NCBI GenBank assembly: GCA_000226015.1
Contig: JH153162.1
Coordinates: forward strand, 92,379-131,370
Direction: 5' to 3'
Source of the DNA: Mnemiopsis leidyi
Taxonomy: Eukaryota > Ctenophora > Tentaculata > Lobata > Bolinopsidae
Length of the DNA: 38,992 nt
The first letter of the stretch is position 1, and each line of letters begins with the position of its first letter. The notes below the pieces were generated by a model. That model was not told the DNA's origin. It saw only the letters and a list, made by a program, of their open reading frames with translations, and did not search any database. Positions 1-10,831 of the stretch are shown here, piece after piece. The position numbers were made by a program, and so were the translations under genes.

Positions 1-602
1 TGTTCTGCACGTGTTAAACGACGCGAATTAATAGCAGCCGTTCGATGCAAGATTTGAAAACTGCACGCTGCACGCGCAAAGTTTGAACACAATAGCGCGT
101 TTCTTTCATTGTTTGTTTCAAATATCTTGAGTCTGCATAACGTCGCCATTATTGTATTGTATATGCGACCTTTATTCGTACAATGTTCATGTGTTTTTAC
201 AAATGGTGTGGATAAGTCGTTAATTAAAATTGTCCGGCTGAACGTTTAAAATCGTGTTACATTCATCTTTCAATCTAGGTAATCTGTCATTCCAGACAAA
301 TTACTCAATAAAACTTCAGTTCAAAAGAATTTTGATCGTATCCCTTGATTGATGGTACATCTTGTTGCGATTTTTGCATGATTAGAACAAATAATTGAGG
401 CAATCATGTATACATTGCATAATGTGAACTACATTCGTCGGCCGGAGGCAGTTAAGTCTGTTAACACAGCTATTATTGTATTCGTATACATGATTAAGTT
501 TGATAAAGGAGCGCGCGAGCACGAACGTAACGCACGAACGTACACACGACATAAACCTAGTATATACATTCTCCAACCAACCCCTCGATCGTTAACCCTT
601 AG

Positions 603-638
603 TAATGCCTTTTTGCGCCTTCGGCGCAATAAGGCATT
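603..638. other. Hairpin with TTCG loop
   Basis: AATGCC... pairs with ...GGCATT around GCGCC-TTCG-GCGC. One of several GC-rich hairpins scattered in this AT-rich window. Confidence 0.6.
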
Positions 639-1562
639 TGACGGGAAAAAATTTGAGGGGCAGAGCAACATATACTGGCAGAGGTCGGCTATTCAGCTCC
701 GTCTGAGGGGTGCACATTGGAGAGGGGTGCTGTAACGATCAGGGGCGGTGCTGTAACGATCAGGGGCAGATCTTTAAGTGTCATCCTTGCAGCTCTGGCT
801 AAGTACGCGAAGACCCCACCGGGCCACCGAATTGGAGAAAGATGTCTGTCATCCAATGTCAGTAGCGATGTCAGTCTGTTTTACAGACATTATCGTCCAG
901 AGAACAACAGCCAGACAGTGCATTCAGCCAACCGTCGCCGAATTTATTCTTAACTTGGACGAATTGCAACTTTGAGAATTCTAAATCTTGAGCCAATTTA
1001 TCACCAAGTCTTAAGTCAATTTGCCCGTATTCCTAATCAAAATGTTAAAATGTTACTTTTTCGGAATTTAGAGATCACCGAAATACGACCGATGTACTCA
1101 CTATCAGTATGCAGAGGTGCTGTAATTAACCACGTGGGCCACTAAGAGATTTGCAGACAAGCACGGATTGTACCACCCGTCGCGACACTCATCATATCGT
1201 GATGAATTTACACTTAAGCAATCTAAAAGTTTCATTTCTCCATCCAGACATTTCTATTGCTTCTTCTATAGAAATTTTTCATGACGCATTGTCCGACATT
1301 ATGTCAGGGATTTTAGCATTTAGGGAGAATTATTTTAAACAACTCTCAGTAAACAACGAATATCAATATGGGACTGCAGTGATTACCGACAAGTCGCAGG
1401 TTCTTACAATCAATACGCTCTCATTAAAATACGCGCCTTAACAACTCAAACGATTCAATCTCAAGCAAACGTCTGCCTTGCTAGACGAAAGAGCTCAAGT
1501 GGTGCTTGAGAAGGGCCACTCACTTCATAAGCCCCAGGGAGCCTAAGTGAGATCTAATCGTT

Positions 1563-1646
1563 CACGTGATTCTGTATAAATGTCACGTGCTCATGTGCCA
1601 TCTGCACGTGATTCTATTCTGTCGATGTTTTTGTTGAGTGCACGTG
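1563..1646. promoter_or_regulatory. Cluster of four CACGTG E-boxes
   Basis: CACGTG occurs at 1563, 1584, 1605 and 1641, with a fifth at 1131. Spacing of the first three is exactly 21 bases, two helical turns. A TATAAA lies at 1575. The position about 400 bases before the start codon fits a promoter or proximal enhancer bound by bHLH-zip factors (USF/MYC/MITF type). Function is inferred. Confidence 0.4.
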
Positions 1647-2024
1647 GGGAAATCATTTATTTGTTGATAAAGCAGCTCTTTTCTTTGATAAGGCAGCAGT
1701 TAAGGCCAATCACGTTGCTACCGATACCTCAGTCTTAATATAAACTTAGAGTTGTCATTTTTCTTCGTTAATTTGTGCATTTTGTATGTAGTGCTTTTTT
1801 TAAATTGTTGATTTAATTCAATGTCTATAGATACATGAAGAAAGTCTTAAGAAATTTTTCTTAGCGTAACCATTCTATGGAGATAAATGTACTCGTTAGA
1901 TAAACGTATATAAAATCTAATTATTGATATGGCATAAGCATTCGATATCAAGATTAAAACGAAAAGCGTGAAGCAGTGTCAGTTTATCTTGAATTCAATA
2001 AGATAAACAATTTTAACAGGAAAT

Positions 2025-2085
2025 ATGAAGGACGCGTTAAGACGGTGTGAGCTGGTTATATGCCTACTAGTTGTCATGGTCTCAA
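2025..2085 (+). CDS. Exon 1: start codon and signal peptide
   Basis: Encodes residues 1-20, a basic start (MKDALRRCE) followed by a hydrophobic core (LVICLLVVMV), a typical secretory signal. It ends in phase 1 at the consensus donor CTCAA|GTAAGT. Phase 1 after a signal-peptide exon is usual for Ig-superfamily genes. An AG preceded by an AT-rich tract lies only 5 bases upstream of the ATG, so a 5' non-coding exon or trans-spliced leader may precede it. The last 15 bases of the exon and its donor form the first unit of a 28-bp tandem array. Confidence 0.75.
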
Positions 2086-5000
2086 GTAAGTTTATTTGTT
2101 GTCATGGTCTCAAGTAAGTTTATTTGTTGTCATGGTCTCAAGTAAGTTTATTTGTTGTCATGGTCTCAAGTAAGTTTATTTGTTGTCATGGTCTTAAGTA
2201 AGTTTATTTGTTGTCATGGTCTCAAGTAAGTTATGTCTTTATTTGTTATGTCATGGTATTATTTGTTGTCATGGTGTTATTATTGTCATGGTCTTATTAT
2301 TGTCATGGTCTTATCATTGTCATGGTCTTATTAATAAGGCTATTAATAAGGCTGCGCCTTATTAATCTTCTTTTTCCTTATATGACCCAAATTTCTCATA
2401 AAGTTTTGACTTTGAGCAAAAGTTGGACAGGAAACTTAATGCCAAATTTAACGTTGAAACCGATGGTAATGGTCTCGATTCTCGAAGGCCAAACACCGTA
2501 TGTAGGTTTTACACCCACTCAATGGGTCACTAAATGGGTCGATCATTTTAGATATACCAAGAAATAGCCACTCTTCTCTCTTGACTCTTGTTTAGTTGTC
2601 GTCGTGAGAAATTGTCAACATTTTGTTTGTCATCGTATCATTGTTCTGTTGTTGATGTTATTACTTGTTGCTGTTGGTGTTCCCATACTAACAAAAGTAC
2701 AGATTTCGATCTTACAGATATTGATTTCGGATGCGAGGTATACTTCATTCCCATCACTACAAACTTAGTAGCCTTCTACGAGAAGACCGCGAGTTTCCAG
2801 GTACGGATAAGCAAAAGTTCTCCCAAGAAATCAGGTACGGGTAAGCAAAAGTTCTTCCAAGAAATCAATCGACCAGTAAATCGGCAACATCACGTGACAG
2901 CTATGAATGACGTTTGAAGGTTTAAAGCTTTTGGGGTATTAAGAGTGTTAAAAGTCAGATAAACGTCGGCAAGATTAAACATCGACTAATAGCGACCACT
3001 CAGAAAAATCGAAAGAAACCTACTGAGTCAAATTCAATAACATTAACTGCACATATTAGAAATCTCGCAACTTTAATGAAAACCTAGGAAGAAGGCCGGA
3101 ATGATGCTTATTGCTGGTCGGCGTGAAAACCCAGCCTAGCGATTAAGGCGAAATGATAAAATGTTTTCAGTGTCACTGCAACTTTTCAGTGTTCTTATTG
3201 AACTTGAAGCAGTTATAGCTGTCTTCGTTCGCGGTGTTTTGTGGCTAGATAAGTTGACCTTCAAACCGCACGCAACAGAGAAACATAGAAGCAGGCTTTG
3301 AAAAGGATCGAAAGTACTGTTGTTGTCGCGGTGATACCAAACCCTCGCATATCAAAGTTTCGGTAGAACTGTAGACGGATATAATCTAGTCAATACTGTT
3401 GGTAATAATCATGATAACCAACACGATTCTTTATTTATGCACGGAATTTAATTAGTCTAATTTAAATTTTCAAAGACGGTTTATCTTTTATGAGTTTCTG
3501 GAGCGAGGCTTTGAAACATTTTCCCGCCGCCGTAGGCGGAAGCCGGAAAATGTTTTGACGCTTGAATTCGTTTGGCGGCCGCTAAATATTTAAATTTCAA
3601 TGACTTGCAATTTGCATAATAAATTTAAGCTGAACCAATACCTTTCATTGCATGAAAATATATCAGTTATGAGTCCCATATAAGCGTTACATCATGTAAA
3701 ATTAAGATCAAGTGACTATATGTCGGACGCAATGCTGATATTGATGTTGTTTATATCTGCAAGACTAAGAAATGCAATCATAAGAGGAAATTTCTTGAAA
3801 TTACTTCGAGCAGACGAGTTCGTATTCATTCTGAATAATGCGCATAGATGTTTCGTATAAATATCAGTAAAATTACTATAGCAGAACATTAAAGTATTGA
3901 AATAACAAATTTAGAAGATCTAAAACTAATAGAAAAAAGGGTTAAGCACTAAGCAAGTGCACTTAACATGACCATGTGGGCATGTGACTTAAAGTGAAAT
4001 GATAAAGCAGTTAAAAGATGCATTATTGCATCAAATATTGCATCGAATATTGGCGGTAGTGTAACAGCAAGCTTCATGATTGAGATCAGGAAATATTTGG
4101 GGCTATACTGTTATGGAATAAGTGCACTTAGAAGTGGAACGATCGAGTTGAAATAAAGTAAAATGTCAACATTACAGGAGTTAGAAGATTGTTTCATCAG
4201 ATTTAGCTTCTTAGACCTGATAGACCTGTCAGAGTATGCTGATATATCTATGCAAGTGAAGATTTAGGTGTGACAGAAACAGACTTACTCATTAAGATAA
4301 GAGCAACACAGCATGATTCTATATTTCAAATCATACCACACCCACTTTTGCAGTATCGAACTCTGCAAACACTCACAACCTGGATAAAAAGCTCACCTAT
4401 AGGACACAGAATTGTAGAGGTCAACTTCCCTCATGTCAGTCGGGATATCGGAAATGATTACGGCAGATAGTGAAGAACATTATCTGAAGCAGTTTATTCA
4501 CAGGAGCTTTTTGACTGAAATGGTTCAATATGTACTGAAGAGATGGCAACAAACAGAGCACTTATTTACATATGTGACTAGATAAATGTCACATAAGGTG
4601 CGAGTGACTTCTTTGTCTGATCCCCTGCAATCTGCATCTTGTTATACAAGATATAACGACTTGATTTCAATATTTAAATCAATTTAGTGAGCTTTTTGTA
4701 CTGTCATAACTACCATGAAGCAGACTTTGAGGCGATCGAAACAGCTGGAAACCCATAAATAAGACAAAATTTAAATTTATCAGTCAATCAATACATATTA
4801 ATATAGAAATAATTTAATTTATTCATATAATATAAGAACATAAGATGAGTATTGGAGTTATGAAGTTAAGATGAGGAAAGCCCTTAACCCGTATTGAAAT
4901 TGTTTGTTCGACTTCAGGTTAATATACGTTTTCAAGAGAATGAGAATAAAAGTGAACATTTGAATTCTGGCCAGCTTGGACCATGAGTCTGGCTTACTCG

Positions 5001-8000
5001 GCACTTCCTAGACTTAAAAATGACTTAAAATGAAGCGGCTTTATTCTGCCTAGATTTTAGATAAATGGGTATAATAACACCCTAAATTCGTATCATATGC
5101 AAAAATGTCTACAAAAGAATTTGAGAAGCATATACCCGTCTAAATGAACGACCATCTTCATGATTTCATCAAAGCATATATCAATCTGCCTATCTGGGAG
5201 GGCACTGAGAACCAATGTCCCTGTCGCCCCTCCGGATTGTTTTTCGTGAGGTGTGCAAGATTTGTCATTTGTGATTTGAGGCATATTCGATCTCTTGTGG
5301 AATCCACAGTTTCAGGAAAGAACTGCAGCATTCTCGGTGTTTCTATAATTGGTTTGTTTTTCTATAACCGTGCTCAGAACATGTTTGAATTGGAATGAGC
5401 GACAGAAGCAAAAAAGCATACAAGGAGCTTCGCGGTGAAAATCAAAGGGTGCAAGGAGCCTATTTACCTTTCTTTTAAGTGCTCTTATTTGACGTTTTAG
5501 TGCTCTTATTTGACGTTTAACACATGGATTAAGTTGTGATAACATGGATTAAGTTGTAATAATCTAATGTAACACCTGAAAAATCCTGCCCACAATGACA
5601 CTATTCTAATTACTAAAATCGCTTACGTATGTCAAAATTAACAGCCAAATGAAAGTTGTGGATTCGCAGTTATACTTTTACTATTACTTTTTCTATTATG
5701 AAAGCTGTAGAGAACTACGCATATTGGACGATGAATTTGTAGTACCTCATTGCTTTACCTCATTGCTTTACCCCATTGCTTTACCTCATTGAATTACCTC
5801 ATTGCTTAATTTACCCCATTGCTTTACCTCATTGAATTACCTCATTGCTTAATTTACCCCATTGCTTTACCTCATTGCTTTACCTCATTTCTAATTTACC
5901 TCATTGCTAATTTACCTCATTGCTAATTTACCTCATTGCTTTACCTCATTGCTTTACCTCATTGCTTTACCTCAAGGTCACTGTCTACCCGTTGCCTGAG
6001 AACTGTGCTAACATCGACAGAAACAACATCACTTGGGTCAAGTTGAGCGGGTCTCTACCGATAAGCAGGTGAGACACAATTTAGTTTTTACTCGTTGTTC
6101 TTTGAAGTAATAACTTTGTAAGCTTGGAGTCCTGGGGTTATTTCTTACAACCTCTAACGGGGTCTATGAATAAAAACTAAATTGGTTTGACGTTATGATT
6201 CATCAAATATTGGATTTTAGAACGGCTAATCTTCAGCTATGAGGCAATGAGACGAACCAAGTTGTGTAGAAGTTATAAATCGGGATTAATCCAATAATGG
6301 GCTGTCGCTTGTTTGGCGTTGCATTTATATTGAACTGAAGCAGAAATCGAGACTTTGTTACTGTTATGCATCGTAAAGCAATACCTGAGACAAACTTCCA
6401 TTTAGCACCGATGGTCGTTTTGTATCGATCCATCATTGCCATTGAACTATTAAACATTGTCATTGAGTTCGCCTTGCATTCCAGGATTGAGATGAGCTAC
6501 GATCAAGATGACACATTGGCAACACTCAAAATGCGTGCTCTGGAGGAGTCCGATCTCGGGATTTACAGGTAAACTAGATATTATCGTCAGTGGCAAGCCC
6601 AAATCAAGTTATAAATCGGGACTAATCCAATCCTGGCTGTCGCTTGTCTCTAGTCAGTGTTCATTCGTTAGATATCATAAACTGACAAATAAAATTGCTG
6701 ATTCTTATCAAATATCCATCTGCAAGACATTCTGACCACAACTGTCTGAAGTGAATTTAATGTGCAAAAGTTGTTAAAATCTCATATATCTGAGGCAGCA
6801 ACCTCCCTTACTTCAGGTGCGAGGTGGATTACAAGGGAATGATTTATTCAAGTGAAAACATCGTGCTTGACCTTAGAAGTATGCTTGATTAAATTTCCAT
6901 TTCTATTGATTTAACTATACTTCCACCCAACTGATCGCTTAATCAATATAGTTAATTCTGGTTGAACTCAATTTTCTAATTTCTACGATTTCCAGATAAA
7001 ACCCAAGAACAAAATCCATCCTTCCTTATTAGAATCTCCGTCCATTTGACCGATCTAATTCATATAAGGCAAAAACTGCAACTAAAACCTCTTTATCTTC
7101 AGCGAAGCCTGAAGTAATTCCAGTGGAAAGTACCGTAACTGCAGTTCTAGGATCTACAGCGGAGCTCAGTGTGACTGTTAAGGCAGATCCCCCTGCAAAC
7201 CCAACACAGATTACATGGTTTATTTCACGCCCATTTTGTCACTTCCGACGTTTATATCAAGTTAAATTACGCTTTATTAAGTCGCTTTTTTAACGCTTTC
7301 CTTCCTTCTTTGTTAAGTAATTCTGGCAGAATTAAATAAAGATCCTATACTAGTCACCCAGTAGAGTAGTAGGGGTAGCCATTGTTCCTGTGCAAGAATA
7401 TAGATGCTATATACATATGCTGTTCGAGGCTAAGTGGAAAGTAACCAGGAAAAATGTCAAGACGAATTAACATTGACACTTCTGGCAGTATTAAATGAAG
7501 ATCCTACTAGACAACACGTCGAGCAGTTTAAGATATTAGCCCTTGTGTCTGTACAAGAACATTGATGCTGTTCAAAGTGTAAGGAAGCCAGACAAATTAT
7601 GTCAAGACGAATTATAAACCTAAATATTCCAGGAACACTTTAAAGATATTGTGGGATGACAAGAGGTTTCGAGTGAGCGAGGACGGAACCTCACTTCGTT
7701 TGAGCAACGTTTCTAAAAGTGATGGTGATGGGTGAGTATTATACCACGTACCTTAACTTATAGTGATTCTGTAGAACGGTACACACAATAGATATAGGGC
7801 CGGTAGCTCCATTATTGGTAGAGCACTCAACTAGAAAATGCAGAGGTTGTCGGGTCATACCCGACTCGGTGCCGGTCCATGAATTTTCTGAATTGACTAT
7901 CAGTGGAAATCGTGTCCGTTCAAGTATCTGCTCCGTGCACATCATGGACCTTGGTTGATCCTTTGGCCCACTCACAACAACATAACACACCCGTTACTAA

Positions 8001-10785
8001 TCAGTGCAAACCTCTGAGAGTTGAGCTTGCTCGAAATGAGGACCTGCGAAAGCGTGTTTCTTAGAAACCGGCTATTTGACAACATCTTCAATATACCCTC
8101 TGAGGACCTCTCTCCACTTGAAACCACAACTTAGCGGTTCTGTAGAGCTGCTGTGAAACACATCAAGCACCTCGAAGTGTTCTACAGTTGATGACATATT
8201 GATGATTTTATCAAATAACCGGTTCCTTAGAAACACGCTTTTTTCACTCCACATAAACAAGGTTTCTGTTGTCATTAGCCCCAAACCCGTAACTTAGACG
8301 GAGCTGTTTCAGATACTTCAGTTGTGAAGTAAGAACTGACTATGCCAACGACAGAGCGTACATTCGTCTCCTAGTAGTAGGTAAGATTTTTCGGAGATTT
8401 ATTGTGTATTCATTGTCGAACTTGAAACTTCCACCCTTTCTAATTCGAAACACAGACCATGTACTTGACACCTGTTCATCAAAAAACACGTAGGCTTTGA
8501 TTTCCAACATACGCACGTGTTAAATTGCGTTAAATAAAACTTCTACAGAACTGCCGGAGATTGAAGGCGGTGACGAGACTGTAAGTTTATTTGGAAGCGA
8601 AGTTCTTACATGCGAGGCTTCTGGAGACCCCCTACCAGAATTGGTCTGGATACTACCTAATGAAACACAGGTTACCAAACATACAAACACATGAACTAAG
8701 AAAAATGTAGAGTATACATGCCAAATATACAGTTGATACGCCAAATATACAGTTGATACGCCAAATATACAGTTATACACACCAAATATACAGTTATACA
8801 GTTATACACACCAAATATACAGTTATACACACCAAATATACAGTTGATACGCCAAATATATACAGTTATACACACCAAATATACAGTTGATACGCCAAAT
8901 ATACAGTTATACACACCAAATATACAGTTGATACGCCAAATATACAGTTGATACGCCAAATATACAGTTATACACACCAAATATACAGTTGATACGCCAA
9001 ATATACAGTCAATACACCAAATATACAGTTGATACGCCAAATATACAGTTGATACGCCAAATATACAGTTATACACACCAAGGTCTTGCAGGTATCAGGA
9101 AAGGAGTTAGAAATAACAGAAACTGGAAATTACAAATGTATCGCTACAAACTCGGCCGGGGAAGACAGCAAAACAATAACTGTGTTACAAGGAGGTATGT
9201 ATAGATTATACATTTAATTATAATGAAAAGCTCGAATTGTAAATATGTAAATTTAACTTTAGGAGCTTTAAAATCCTTAGAAAATATGACCAAGCAGCTA
9301 AAAAGCTATTAAAGCATCGCCGCCACTATGTATTTACAAAACAGTGCTGGGCTGGGATTAAATTTTGGTTTACCACCCACCTTGGTTTTGTTTTTAATGC
9401 AAATTTTATACTGCCTTAAAATGCTTTAATTGAGTTATTTAAGAGGCCTGCACCAAGTGCACTATTTCAATTAGAGTGGCTAGTCCACGGCCAGTAGATC
9501 CAAAAGTCGATGGAATTAAGATGATTGAAATAAAACTTTAATAAAGGTTTACTTATGGGTGAGTTACTTCAAAAGAAGAAGATTTAAAACTTCCGTTTGC
9601 TAGAATGGCCAAATCGTGAGAAAAATCATGCATTAAATTGCGCAATGAAATATTGATGGAATTTAAACACGTACGGGTGCAGGTATATGCGGTATTTGTT
9701 CATTCAAAATTTCAAAAGTGATTACGACACACGACTGAAGTAAGCATTGATACTATTATTCTAGAAAATTCGGGTGAACTTAAAATCCGACTGCTTTTAG
9801 GACTCGACCAAGTTTTATAGCCACTTAGTAATCATGAACACAGCTAGTCTTATAATTTCATTAAGTTTTATATCCATTAATATTATTGTTTAGGTGTTCA
9901 TGTAACGATCTGATATACAGCAGACAATCAGGATTTAACTGATGGGTAGTTTTTTAAGAGTTTAAAGCTATAACTGTTGTAATTCTATCAATTACCAAAA
10001 TAGAAGTCCCAACGATCGATGGGTTGAAAGAAAAGTACTATCTAAAGAAGATAGGAGAAGAGTTGGAGGTAGACTGTGTGGCTTCTGGAGCTCCCTCGCC
10101 AGAAATAGTCTGGAGATTTGGAGGTGAGTTTGTGTGTGTAGAGATTCTTATATTTTAGTGCATTAATACCAACTAAGTATAACTAGAACTAGACAATTAT
10201 TACCATGCATGGACCTTCAAGAATTTACGTATAGCTATAAGTAGATATAAATCAGAAAACCTGCGTTAATAAAGAAAATTGCAAAATTAATACACGAGAT
10301 TTTATCAGAATATCTATCACGCAAAACGGAAATACGAATTTTATCCATGTGATCAAGTAGGAAAATCAAATCGATAAACTCCGGAAATCTGCAGACTTGA
10401 TTTCAGAAACAGGAGTATCAGAAACCAGGGAACTAAGAGTAACTGTAGACTCCTTCCAAGACCTCGGTAATTACACCTGTATCGCTACCAACTCGGGAGG
10501 GGAGGAAACGTTTACCGTGGAACTAAGGCTCGCAGGTCAGGGTTCCCCGATACTTATTTACTTTTTATATTTGTAAATCTATACATCACGCTCTACTTGT
10601 CAAGGTCGCTATACGATTATTCAACGGAGTATAGTTGATCGATTAAAAACTAATTGCACGAGGCGAAACCGAGTGCAAATTAATGCAATATTAATTGCTC
10701 GAGGCAGTGTTTTTCCCGTGATAATGGACGAGGTGGAGCAGGGGATTGCGATCAATTTCAATGGTCGCGATTAAGTGCAATGGTC

Positions 10786-10831
<46 letters not shown>

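Larger units (their letters stand above)
1..2024. other. Upstream region of the Ig gene
   Basis: No supportable gene. Open frames at 406-735 and 1151-1441 have no recognisable domain or coding character. It holds a TTCG-loop hairpin (603-638), a 23-bp duplication (GGTGCTGTAACGATCAGGGG, about 723-767) and an E-box cluster (1563-1646). The promoter and any 5' non-coding exon should lie here. Confidence 0.5.

Noticed and set aside
406-735. 109-codon ORF upstream of the gene
   Set aside because: No recognisable domain or coding bias, and it spans a hairpin.
1151-1441. 96-codon ORF upstream of the gene
   Set aside because: No recognisable domain, homologue or splice context; left as non-coding.
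2208-2567. 119-codon ORF after the exon 1 donor array
   Set aside because: The first half translates the repeat; the second half has no acceptor giving the required phase and no Ig signature.
4270-4470. 66-codon ORF in intron 2
   Set aside because: Somewhat protein-like (TTWIKSSPIGHRIVEV) but isolated, with a stop upstream and no matching splice borders. Perhaps a decayed fragment; not supportable.
7797-7879. Functional tRNA gene
   Set aside because: Two copies share a long non-tRNA tail; extra bases in the D-loop and between T-arm and acceptor. Better explained as a SINE head. Same for 28450-28534 and 17979-18060.
8717-9082. CRISPR-like array
   Set aside because: No unique spacers; units are head-to-tail with only small variants, in a eukaryotic intron. 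The same holds for the arrays at 5744, 21418, 28287 and 38561.
8696-9204. Open frames across the CCAAATATACAG array
   Set aside because: The unit lacks stops in these frames; the translation is a simple repeat and the array lies in an intron between matching Ig exons.
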